Part shown: one piece after another, positions 16,445-23,919 of the stretch
Position numbering within the stretch: position 1 is the first letter of the stretch
How the letters are laid out: every line of letters begins with the position of its first letter
Source of the DNA: Parabacteroides sp. 52
GTDB taxonomy: Bacteria; Bacteroidota; Bacteroidia; Bacteroidales; Tannerellaceae
DNA length: 64,000 nt
NCBI RefSeq assembly: GCF_010500925.1
Contig: NZ_QVMG01000007.1
Span: forward strand, 37,068-101,067
Direction: 5' to 3'
Position numbers and translations under genes: made by a program
The notes under the pieces: generated by a model
Database searches by the model: none
Told to the model about the DNA's origin: nothing
The model's input: only the letters and a program-made list of their open reading frames with translations

Positions 16445-16466
16445 AGAAAATAAGTAATTACATTTG
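16436..16466 (+). promoter_or_regulatory. Promoter of the M64 peptidase gene
   Basis: TACATTTG at 16459-16466 (-7), with TTTC at 16436-16439 exactly 19 bp upstream as a -33-like element. The -33 part lies in the right outer arm and tail of palindrome element copy 2, so the element and the promoter overlap. Confidence 0.6.
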
Positions 16467-16520
16467 CATAAGATAAACACGTCTTCCCCTCCTAACGGAA
16501 AGACTTAAAACAATATATAA

Positions 16521-17819
16521 ATGAAAAAACATCTATTCTACCTATGTATCCTCACCTGCTTCTTTATACAAGTGCGGGCTGAAAATGTATACAATACGTA
16601 TTTTGAACAAAAAAGCCTGCGGATAGATTTTGCCTTAAGCGGCAATGCCCAATTCCAGGCAGCAGCCCTCCAGCAATTACGGAAAGAACCGTTATGGGCC
16701 GGGCCGGTGAAAAATCGGATAGATGAGTTTCACTACGGCGGGTATTATGTGAAAGTGTATGACAAAAAAAGCCAACAGCTCATCTACTCGCGGGGATTCA
16801 ACACCTTGTTTGAAGAATGGCGCACCACTGAGCAGGCGTTGACTGAAACCCAATCCTGGACAAACAGCGTATCCATACCTTTTCCCAAATCCATAATCAC
16901 CCTCGAAATTGCTGCCCGGGAGAAAGAAGACATGCAGTTTCATTCTTTATTGAAGATGGATATCGATCCGGCAAGTATTTTTATCGACAGAAGCCCGTTG
17001 AAAAAGAATACGGTTTCTCCCATCCAATACAAAGGAGATCCCTGCGGCAAAGTAGACCTGGTCTTTTTGGCCGAAGGGTATACCCTGGAGGAACAGGATA
17101 AATTCCTTGCCGACGCAAAGCGTTTCACCGAATCCCTCTTTGCGACCCCGCCTTTTACGGATTACCGGGAAGACTTCAACGTTTGGGCTGTGAATCTGAT
17201 ATCCGAAGAATCCGGAACAGATATCTCCGGCGAAGGAATTTTCAAACAAACGGCTCTGCATACGGGCTATTACACCTTCGGCATAGATCGTTACCTGACT
17301 ACACCGGACATGAAATCCATTCGTGACGCTGTCTGGGATGTACCTTCTGACGCCTTGTTTATTTTGGTCAATACCGACTCCTATGGAGGCGGAGGTATGT
17401 ACAATTTTTATGCCATCGGCACAGCCGACAACATCCGTACACCTGTTGTATTCGCTCACGAATTCGGACACAGCTTTGCCGGATTAGCCGATGAATATTT
17501 CAGCTCCGAAGTAGCCTACAATGACTTTTACAATCTAAAAAAAGAACCCTGGGAACCCAATATCACGACCTTGGTCGACTTCGCCGGCAAATGGGAAGAT
17601 CTATTACCCAGCGGAACCCCTGTCCCTACCCCACTGCAAGAAAGATACAAAGAACAGCCGGGCGTTTTTGAAGGAGGAGGATACCTGGCCAAAGGGATTT
17701 ACCGCCCTATGGACCATTGTATGATGCGTGACTACGCTCCGTTTTGTCCGGCCTGCAGCCGGGCGATCGAACGTATGATCCATTTTTTATGTGACAGACA
17801 ATATAAACAAGAAAAGTAA
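16521..17819 (+). CDS. M64-family (IgA-peptidase-like) secreted zinc metallopeptidase
   Basis: Exported peptidase of 432 residues. It has a Sec signal peptide (MKKHLFYLCILTCFFIQVRA), an N-terminal M64_N domain to about residue 150 (LRIDFALSGNAQFQ, YGGYYVKVYDKKSQQLIYSRGFNTLFEEW), then the M64 catalytic domain (KVDLVFLAEGYTLEEQDKFLADAKRF). The zinc motif is HEFGHSFAGLADEY at about 313-326, with two His, catalytic Glu and a third Asp ligand. The founding member cleaves IgA, but most Bacteroidales homologues have no tested substrate, so the IgA role is not assumed. It is a single gene. Confidence 0.93.
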   Translation: MKKHLFYLCILTCFFIQVRAENVYNTYFEQKSLRIDFALSGNAQFQAAALQQLRKEPLWAGPVKNRIDEFHYGGYYVKVYDKKSQQLIYSRGFNTLFEEWRTTEQALTETQSWTNSVSIPFPKSIITLEIAAREKEDMQFHSLLKMDIDPASIFIDRSPLKKNTVSPIQYKGDPCGKVDLVFLAEGYTLEEQDKFLADAKRFTESLFATPPFTDYREDFNVWAVNLISEESGTDISGEGIFKQTALHTGYYTFGIDRYLTTPDMKSIRDAVWDVPSDALFILVNTDSYGGGGMYNFYAIGTADNIRTPVVFAHEFGHSFAGLADEYFSSEVAYNDFYNLKKEPWEPNITTLVDFAGKWEDLLPSGTPVPTPLQERYKEQPGVFEGGGYLAKGIYRPMDHCMMRDYAPFCPACSRAIERMIHFLCDRQYKQEK

Positions 17820-17869
17820 AATATATCATTTTCTATCAAAAGGAAGGATGATAAAGACAGGAAATCACA

Positions 17870-17917
17870 TATGTACGCTCACCAGAATCGTATGTGACAA
17901 GAGTATACGATTCGTTC
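17870..17917 (+). promoter_or_regulatory. Two mutually exclusive hairpins after the M64 gene
   Basis: TCACATA near 17870 can pair with TATGTGA about 19 bp on, while GAATCGTAT, which overlaps that second arm, can pair with ATACGATTC 11 nt further downstream (perfect 9 bp). Only one can form at a time. No T-run follows either. Confidence 0.4.
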
Positions 17918-17993
17918 GTCTTTAATTACAAATTACGCAAATAATAATTTTCAAATACTCCTTATTTGCTACATCTATACCGATTAATAGAAA

Positions 17994-18001
17994 TACCTTT
18001 G
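17994..18001 (+). promoter_or_regulatory. -7 element of candidate small RNA
   Basis: TACCTTTG on the plus strand with no plus-strand gene downstream (the next gene, marC, is convergent). The nearest TTTG is at 17965-17968, 25 bp upstream, longer than the usual spacing. Confidence 0.5.
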
Positions 18002-18006
18002 TCGAA

Positions 18007-18080
18007 CACATTGAAACAGTTATGGCGCAAAAAAAACTGTAAGAAAAGGGAGGGCTTGAGACAAGTCCTCCCTTTTAGGT
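18007..18080 (+). ncRNA. Candidate small RNA in the M64-marC gap
   Basis: The region between a -7 element (17994-18001) and a strong terminator would give a transcript of about 70-75 nt. It contains a 6-bp stem (ACAGTT 18016-18021 with AACTGT 18035-18040) followed by the terminator stem. A six-codon frame, ATG at 18022 to TAA at 18042 (MAQKKL), lies inside, so a tiny peptide is an alternative. I recognise no Rfam family. Confidence 0.45.
18044..18076. terminator. Bidirectional terminator (marC and candidate sRNA)
   Basis: Stem 18048-18058 with 18062-18072 (11 bp, one G-U on the plus strand), loop AGA, A4 before and T4 after. It serves marC on the minus strand (marC ends at 18107) and the candidate small RNA on the plus strand. 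Confidence 0.85.
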
Positions 18081-18106
18081 TTTAGATCTTTCTTTTCTCT
18101 TTCCGA

Positions 18107-18751
18107 TTAAAAATGCGACTCTTGCAAAATACGGATTAATATAGGGCGTACGCCACTGACAAAACATTCTACGGCAATAACCATCAGAAGCAATCCCATC
18201 AAACGCATCATCACATTATTTCCCGTCTCGCCCAGCAACTTGACCAGGCGCGTAGAGGCTCTGAGTATCAGGAATGTGATAAAATAAACAAAAGCAATCG
18301 TTCCTATCAATACCGCTTTCATCGAAAAAGAAGAAGCATCGTCCATCAACATAATGCCTTGGGCAATAGCTCCCGGTCCACACAACATGGGGATACCTAA
18401 GGGAGTGATAGAGATATCATCCGCGTAGGTTTTGATCTCTTCTTTGTTTAGTTTCACATTGGTATAACGGGCCTGCAACATATCATAGCCTATCGCAAAA
18501 ATAATAACCCCACCGGCTATACGAAACCCATCTGTTGAGATACCAAAAAATTTGAATAACAACTGCCCGGAAAAGGTAAAGACCATCAAGGTCACAAAAG
18601 ACACAAGGGTCGCCCGCTTCACAATGGATTTGCGCTGCTTATCATCCAAACCTTTTGTCATGGTCAGAAAGACAGGCATCGTACCCAAAGGATTGGTCAG
18701 GGTAAAAAAGGAGGTAAAGCATAAAAAGGCAAAAGGCAACAAAGTTTCCAT
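18107..18751 (-). CDS. MarC/UPF0056-family integral membrane protein
   Basis: Inner-membrane protein of 214 residues with six predicted segments; the family has no proven transport function despite its old multiple-antibiotic-resistance name. Visible are FAFLCFTSFFTLTNPLGTMPVFLTMT at the N-terminus with the family's NPxGxxPxF motif, FRIAGGVIIFAIGYDML, TPLGIPMLCGPGAIA, and MMRLMGLLLMVIAVECFVSGV. It begins 12 bp after the hydrogenase gene, so the two are probably co-transcribed. A functional link is not established. Confidence 0.9.
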   Translation of the reverse strand: METLLPFAFLCFTSFFTLTNPLGTMPVFLTMTKGLDDKQRKSIVKRATLVSFVTLMVFTFSGQLLFKFFGISTDGFRIAGGVIIFAIGYDMLQARYTNVKLNKEEIKTYADDISITPLGIPMLCGPGAIAQGIMLMDDASSFSMKAVLIGTIAFVYFITFLILRASTRLVKLLGETGNNVMMRLMGLLLMVIAVECFVSGVRPILIRILQESHF

Positions 18752-18763
18752 AATATATAACGT

Positions 18764-20200
18764 TTAAGATTTGACAGCCCCCTTTGCCGACTGTTTTTGC
18801 GCAGAGGTTCTTTCCACAAAGGTACAAGGTCCGGTGACACAGCCACCTTCACAAGCCATTACTTCAATAAACTGCGCCGGCACTTTTCCGGTTTTTGCAT
18901 AAGCTCGCAAGAGAGCGACGTTTTTCTTTGTCAGGTTGGCTACCTGAACAGCATTCACCGTCTCGTCCTGCAAATACGATTTGACAGCATTGATAACTCC
19001 CCCGGCATAAGCAAAGCCATGGGCTTCGCGCACGGAAGTGTATAATACGGAAAAAGGAGTCGAATTTTCGATCTGAATATCCAAGCCGTTCATTACGGAA
19101 GCCATCTCTTCGAAGGTCATGATAAAGTCGACATTCGGATCGTTCTTTACCTCTTTGCGTTTTGCCACACAGGGACCGATAAAGACGATTGTTGCATCCG
19201 GGTACTTTTCTTTTACGATCTCTGCCGTATAATACATCGGAGAGGCAGTGGTCGATATATACTTTTTCATATCCGGGATATGCTTTTCCGCCAATTGTAT
19301 ATAAGAAGGACAACAACTGGTCGTCATAAACGGTTGCCCTTCGTGTAACCTTTCCTTTAATTCGTCCGCTTCCCGGCGGGTGGTCTCCATAGCTCCCTGG
19401 GCCACTTCGACAACGTCGGTAAATCCCATCGATTTGATCGCTCCGTATACATTTTCTATGGGTGCCCTGAACTGTGAGAGAATAGCCGGTGCTACGATAG
19501 CGACCATTTTCTCTTTATCCCGCAGGCGTTGTAAAATATCAAAAACCTGGGATATCTCAAAAATAGCGCCGAAAGGACAGGCGTTTATACATTTACCACA
19601 ATAGATACATTTGGATTCGTCGATATGTTCCACTCCATATTCATCCTTACTGATAGCTTTTACCGGGCAGACTTCTTCACAAGGGATAGGAATATATACA
19701 ATGGCATGGTACGGGCAGCTCTGATGACATTTCCCACAACTGATACAAATGTCATGATCGATCTCCGCCTGTCCGTTTTTTTTGAAATGAATGGCTTCTT
19801 TGGGACAATTCATATAACAACTGCGGGCCACACATCCCCGGCAAAGATTGGTTATTTCATAATTCACCGAGACACAGGAGGAACAGGCCTCATCAATGAC
19901 ACACATCAGATTGTCTTTCTGATTCTCCCCTCGCAATAAGGCACGTTTGGCATATTCGGACAGAGGGGTTAGTTCGTCTTCTTCATCCGTCATGTCAAAA
20001 CCCAACAAAGGCAGTGATTTATACTTCCAGACAGCCCGTTCTTTATGCACACAACAACGTCCTTGCACCTTCATACCACGGGGAGTCAACTGGATAGGCA
20101 ATCGGTCTATTTCACCCAATAGGCGGTTCTCCTTCCAGAGTCGCACTAAGCGCGCCAATAGCTCGTGGCGCACGATCATTACATTATTCGTAAATGCCAT
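18764..20200 (-). CDS. Monomeric [FeFe]-hydrogenase with ferredoxin-type 4Fe-4S domains (group B-like)
   Basis: Probable H2-evolving hydrogenase fed by reduced ferredoxin, about 478 residues. N-terminal iron-sulfur part: CRGCVARSCYMNCP, CISCGKCHQSCP and CIYCGKCINACP. H-cluster signatures: VAIVAPAIL, TSCCPSY (about residue 290), GPCVAKRKEV (about 343) and EVMACEGGC (about 446), so all Cys ligands are present. The variant TSCCPSY and absence of a PAS domain point to group B rather than classical group A or sensory group C. The start is ATG 20200 (MAFTNNVMIVRHE); the frame runs on to 20275, but the promoter lies at 20226-20257, downstream of that. No HydE/F/G maturase is in the window. Confidence 0.88.
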   Translation of the reverse strand: MAFTNNVMIVRHELLARLVRLWKENRLLGEIDRLPIQLTPRGMKVQGRCCVHKERAVWKYKSLPLLGFDMTDEEDELTPLSEYAKRALLRGENQKDNLMCVIDEACSSCVSVNYEITNLCRGCVARSCYMNCPKEAIHFKKNGQAEIDHDICISCGKCHQSCPYHAIVYIPIPCEEVCPVKAISKDEYGVEHIDESKCIYCGKCINACPFGAIFEISQVFDILQRLRDKEKMVAIVAPAILSQFRAPIENVYGAIKSMGFTDVVEVAQGAMETTRREADELKERLHEGQPFMTTSCCPSYIQLAEKHIPDMKKYISTTASPMYYTAEIVKEKYPDATIVFIGPCVAKRKEVKNDPNVDFIMTFEEMASVMNGLDIQIENSTPFSVLYTSVREAHGFAYAGGVINAVKSYLQDETVNAVQVANLTKKNVALLRAYAKTGKVPAQFIEVMACEGGCVTGPCTFVERTSAQKQSAKGAVKS

Positions 20201-20225
20201 AAAAAACTTAATCTGTTTGAAGGCA

Positions 20226-20257
20226 CAAAGGTAGTGAAAGCTACGCGCAATCCGAAA
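20226..20257 (-). promoter_or_regulatory. Promoter of the [FeFe]-hydrogenase gene
   Basis: On the minus strand TACCTTTG (20233-20226) preceded at 20 bp by TTTC (20257-20254). Predicted transcription start is near 20220, 20 bp before the chosen ATG. Confidence 0.65.
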
Positions 20258-20275
20258 GGAAAATTCATTTTCCAT

Positions 20276-20305
20276 AGAGGATTACCAGAGCCAATCCTCT
20301 TTTTT
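20276..20305 (+). terminator. Hairpin with plus-strand T-run after folB
   Basis: An 8-bp stem (20276-20283 with 20293-20300) followed by T6 on the plus strand. Both flanking genes are on the minus strand. It may still end folB transcripts, or it may stop antisense RNA. Confidence 0.4.
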
Positions 20306-20326
20306 ATAAAGATAATAAAAGTTAAT

Positions 20327-20692
20327 TCAGGAAAGATAGGTTTCCGACAGAAGAACGGCCGCACTACGGACATCTCCTCCAAAAGGGGGTGTTTGTTTAG
20401 CCAGCTTGATTTCGATAGCCAATAATTGCGGGAACTGCCTTTTCAAACCCGTCAAAATACGTCCGGCGGCATGTTCCAATAAACGGGAGGGCACAGCCAT
20501 TTCCTGCTTCACAAGGGCGTAGACGGTCGCATAATTAATCGTGTCCTTCAGGTCATCACTCATAACGGCTTTCTCCAATGGAGCCGTTAATACCAGGTCT
20601 ACGACAAAGTGATTTCCTACCCGTCTTTCCTGTTCGGCCACCCCATGATAGGCATAAAACTTCATGGCCTCTAATTCTATCTTTGTTGTCAT
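20327..20692 (-). CDS. folB: Dihydroneopterin aldolase FolB
   Basis: Cleaves 7,8-dihydroneopterin to 6-hydroxymethyl-dihydropterin for folate synthesis. About 121 residues from ATG 20692 (MTTKIELEAMKFYAYHG), the usual family length; the longer frame to 20797 would overlap the bactofilin start. Family features: FYAYHGVAEQERRVGNHFVVDL, DDLKDTINYATVYALV with the catalytic Tyr/Glu region, and RLLEHAAGRILTGL, IKLAKQTPPFGGDV at the C-terminus. It is divergent from the bactofilin gene. Confidence 0.95.
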   Translation of the reverse strand: MTTKIELEAMKFYAYHGVAEQERRVGNHFVVDLVLTAPLEKAVMSDDLKDTINYATVYALVKQEMAVPSRLLEHAAGRILTGLKRQFPQLLAIEIKLAKQTPPFGGDVRSAAVLLSETYLS

Positions 20693-20752
20693 CTCTACTT
20701 TTTTAAAAATGTAAATGTATACAAAAGCAGTCCTACCTGCAAAAAAATAATT

Positions 20753-20760
20753 TATATTTG
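20753..20760 (+). promoter_or_regulatory. -7 promoter element of the bactofilin gene
   Basis: TATATTTG on the plus strand, ending 19 bp before the ATG at 20780; the leader is therefore very short. Confidence 0.5.
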
Positions 20761-20779
20761 CGGAAACGAAACAAATCAA

Positions 20780-21154
20780 ATGATGGGAATAAAACAAAAA
20801 GAAGAGAATGCATCCGGTGGATTACATAACACGATGGCTTCCGGCACCATGGTCAAAGGAGATATTCATACCGAAATAGATTTCAGACTCGACGGTAAAG
20901 TGGAAGGCAATGTCACTTGCAACGGAAAATTAGTGCTCGGTCCCAAAGGCCGTGTGATTGGAAACATACTCTCTACAAATGCAGAAATACTCGGAGAGGT
21001 AGAAGGTATGCTCAAAGTCAGCAACAAACTTATACTCAAATCCTCGGCAAACATCAAAGGGGATATACAGACACAAACCATCGAGATTGAGCCCAATGCC
21101 CGGTTCAACGGAAGCTGCACCATGTCCGGAGACAACAATAACACCCCGGGGTAA
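20780..21154 (+). CDS. Bactofilin-family cytoskeletal protein
   Basis: Polymer-forming protein of 124 residues (DUF583). The central region of about 90 residues is a right-handed beta-helix visible as a short-period pattern of G/N turns and hydrophobic residues (MVKGDIHTEIDFRLDGKVEGNVTCNGKLVLGPKGRVIGNILSTNAEILGEVEG), with short polar tails. Bactofilins form membrane-associated filaments that organise cell shape and envelope enzymes. No peptidase M23 partner is adjacent, unlike in some other bacteria. It is a single gene, convergent with malQ. Confidence 0.92.
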   Translation: MMGIKQKEENASGGLHNTMASGTMVKGDIHTEIDFRLDGKVEGNVTCNGKLVLGPKGRVIGNILSTNAEILGEVEGMLKVSNKLILKSSANIKGDIQTQTIEIEPNARFNGSCTMSGDNNNTPG

Positions 21155-21187
21155 GATGTTTATACAGAGGAGATGAAGAGAATATCT

Positions 21188-23878
21188 TTATCTTCTTCCC
21201 GAACCGGAAATAAGGGTGATGATTTTTTCGTTCAATGTGTTAGCCTTCATCAAATCCTCTAATGTTATATGCATGCGATACCGCCAATAATGATTGGGGT
21301 CAGCCGGTATATTGATTCGTTCAGACTCTATCTCCGCCTTTTTAATCGTATCATCCATAGCGAACCAATCCTGAATCGGCAGGATAGCCAACATAGAAGG
21401 AGCTGCCAGGTGATTGCCTACAATCTGAGTCGCCAATTCAGCCGAACACTGCTCCGGAGCCACGCCTTGACGCTGCAATACCTGGTTATAATAACGCTGT
21501 ATCTTTTCGCGGTCTTCTTGCCACCAGTTACGAATGGGGGACATATCATGTGTCGAGGTCGTACACACCGATAGATAAGGCAGGTTGAACATATCGGTGA
21601 ATTCACGGTTGGCCGTTTTTGGCATACGCTCAATCTCCAGGCTCAACACCTGCAGTTTGTCCATCACCTCCGGAACCGACTCCGGGATCATACCCAAGTC
21701 CTCCCCACAAACCAATATATCCGTACACGCAACCAGGGGTGTCAAATGATTCATCGCCTGCCCCTTCCAAAAAAGAGTATGCCGGTAATAAAAGAAATCC
21801 CGGTATAATTGGTCAAAGGCATACCGATCCGCCTCACTCAACTCCTGATAAAGGAAAGATCGGGAGCCGGAGATTCGGGGATGGAATAGTTCCGGCATCC
21901 GTGGATCTCTCAGGAACAACACCTCATTGGCTATGACAAAAAGCCCTTTCCGCAAGATAGACGTTCGTTCGTCCGTATGTCCCTCCAGTATCTTTTCTAT
22001 TTTACGCTGGGTATTACAAAAGGGCTTTAGAATAAAAGAATCGGCATCCATCGGAGCCAGATAGGTACTTTCCACCTCCTCTGCCCATGCACCAAACAAC
22101 TGTGAGAGATACCTCCGGTTTATATGCGCAGTGGTATATCTGTATATATCAAAAGACATCCCATACCGCTCTATATCCTCTTTAGAGAAAGGCAAAGCCG
22201 GGTTAAAATGGCCACATAAACCTTGTACATATTCCAAGGGTATTTCCCAAATGCGGAAGAAACCCAAAATATGATCGATACGGAAGCAATCAAAATAATC
22301 ACTTAGTTTCTGAAAGCGCTTTTTCCACCAGGCAAACTGATCTTTTGCCATCACTTCCCAATTGTAAGTCGGGAACGACCAGTTCTGTCCGTCCATCGAA
22401 AAATCATCCGGCGGAGCTCCTGCCTGGGCATCCATATGGAAATATTTCGGTTCAGTCCAGGTCTCTACGCTTGAGCGGTTTACCCCAATAGGCAAATCTC
22501 CTTTCAAAACGACACCGTTTTCCCGAGCGTAATCGGAAACCTGCTTGAATTGTGTATGCAGAATATATTGCAGAAAGTAGGAAAAAGAGACTTCTTTCCA
22601 GGCTACACTCTCCGGGGCGCATAACTTACGCATACGGGAAAGGCTGAACAAAGCATCCTGCTGCCAATGCGTGAAGTCTGTCGTGTCCATGGTATCGCGC
22701 AAATAACAATAAGCGGCATAAGGCATTAACCATTCCTGGTTCTGTGTAAAAAAGGCTTGAAAAGCCGGACTGTCTATCAACGCCTTGCCCTCCTGCTCGA
22801 AGAAATCCCGGCAATAAGCCAATTTATACTGATTGACCTGTTCGTAATCAACCACGTCTTTGGCATTCAGTTCCTGCTGTTTGTCGGCATAAAAAGAGGC
22901 CTTCTTTTTATCCTTCAGTGCTCCCAGCCAAGACAAACAGATATACATCGGATGCAAAGCATAAATAGAGATTGCACTATACGGATAAGAATCACGCCAG
23001 GTATGCGAGACAGTCGTATCGTTCATTGGCAAGACCTGGATAATACGCTGCTGCGTTTTCTTTATCCAATCCACCATCGTATATAAATCTCCTAAATCCC
23101 CTACCCCGAAACTCTTTTCCGAACGCAGAGAGAAAACAGGGACAACCGTACCGGCACATCGCCACGAAGGGCTCTCGGCCCGAAAAGGCAAACCGGAAAC
23201 AACCACCGTCTCTTCCGGAGACGGCGGAGTAGATAAGGAAAACAGACGGTTCTCCCCAGTCTCCCAGTAAAAGGGCTGGCTGATATCAGTCTCCCGGATA
23301 AGGAATTTATATTCCAGGGGGAAATGAATCTGTGTGATATCTAAATCGATAGACCATTCCGGAAAGGGATCCGGACGAAGCGGCAAAGCCTTATCCGGGT
23401 TCCAATTACCCAGAATATCCTGATTGCCTGTAACAGCCACTACCTGATTCTTTTCTACACGGGGAGCTGTTATTTTCAGAATCATTCTATTTCCACTTCG
23501 CATCCCTCCATCAACGGGATCACTGGGATGGGCGAATAAACTCTTTGTAAATGCGGAAGTATAAAAAGGCAGGTCAACAGGAAGGTTCTGCCAGGAATCA
23601 TAGAATATGTATTCTTCGGTCTGACCATCGAAGGTAAACCGATGATTCTTTTCCCACTCTTCAAAAAGAAGTTTGTTGTCTGTTTGCAGGAAGTAACGAT
23701 ATTCTATCGTTTGCATATCGGAGGGGAGATCCAGTTGTAACTCCCAATCTCCCCCTCCGGTATAATGCATTTCTTTTGCCAATGCAGGCTGCCAGGATCC
23801 TAATTGCGGAACAGACCCGACAAGGCAAATCTTCTGTCCCCAAACTGTATGAAAATTTAGATGAAAAGTAACTTTCAT
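21188..23878 (-). CDS. malQ: 4-alpha-glucanotransferase (GH77) with two N-terminal CBM20 domains
   Basis: Amylomaltase/disproportionating enzyme of 896 residues acting on maltodextrins or glycogen in the cytoplasm; there is no signal peptide. Two starch-binding CBM20 domains come first (MKVTFHLNFHTVWGQKICLVGSVPQLGSWQP, about 1-105; ITAPRVEKNQVVAVTGNQDILGNWNPDKALPL, about 130-235). The GH77 barrel follows with GDLPIGVNRSSVETW, FRIDHILGFFRIWEIP carrying the nucleophile Asp, CGEDLGMIP with the acid/base Glu, and STHDMSPIRNWW. This layout is that of plant DPE2 and Bacteroidetes MalQ. It lies 41 bp after nrdJ on the same strand. Confidence 0.95.
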   Translation of the reverse strand: MKVTFHLNFHTVWGQKICLVGSVPQLGSWQPALAKEMHYTGGGDWELQLDLPSDMQTIEYRYFLQTDNKLLFEEWEKNHRFTFDGQTEEYIFYDSWQNLPVDLPFYTSAFTKSLFAHPSDPVDGGMRSGNRMILKITAPRVEKNQVVAVTGNQDILGNWNPDKALPLRPDPFPEWSIDLDITQIHFPLEYKFLIRETDISQPFYWETGENRLFSLSTPPSPEETVVVSGLPFRAESPSWRCAGTVVPVFSLRSEKSFGVGDLGDLYTMVDWIKKTQQRIIQVLPMNDTTVSHTWRDSYPYSAISIYALHPMYICLSWLGALKDKKKASFYADKQQELNAKDVVDYEQVNQYKLAYCRDFFEQEGKALIDSPAFQAFFTQNQEWLMPYAAYCYLRDTMDTTDFTHWQQDALFSLSRMRKLCAPESVAWKEVSFSYFLQYILHTQFKQVSDYARENGVVLKGDLPIGVNRSSVETWTEPKYFHMDAQAGAPPDDFSMDGQNWSFPTYNWEVMAKDQFAWWKKRFQKLSDYFDCFRIDHILGFFRIWEIPLEYVQGLCGHFNPALPFSKEDIERYGMSFDIYRYTTAHINRRYLSQLFGAWAEEVESTYLAPMDADSFILKPFCNTQRKIEKILEGHTDERTSILRKGLFVIANEVLFLRDPRMPELFHPRISGSRSFLYQELSEADRYAFDQLYRDFFYYRHTLFWKGQAMNHLTPLVACTDILVCGEDLGMIPESVPEVMDKLQVLSLEIERMPKTANREFTDMFNLPYLSVCTTSTHDMSPIRNWWQEDREKIQRYYNQVLQRQGVAPEQCSAELATQIVGNHLAAPSMLAILPIQDWFAMDDTIKKAEIESERINIPADPNHYWRYRMHITLEDLMKANTLNEKIITLISGSGRR

Positions 23879-23919
23879 TAGAGTCTATTTTAAGTAATGG
23901 GACGAAAGATTTTTGTTAT

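Noticed and set aside
18044..18076. Terminator assigned only to marC
   Set aside because: The stem has T-runs on both strands and a plus-strand promoter lies just upstream, so it was annotated as bidirectional.
20780..20797. FolB frame extended to 20797
   Set aside because: It would overlap the bactofilin start and adds 35 residues unlike FolB; ATG 20692 gives the family length.
21188..23878. MalQ as part of a maltose PUL
   Set aside because: No susC, susD or alpha-amylase lies nearby; it stands next to nrdJ and appears to be a housekeeping glucanotransferase.
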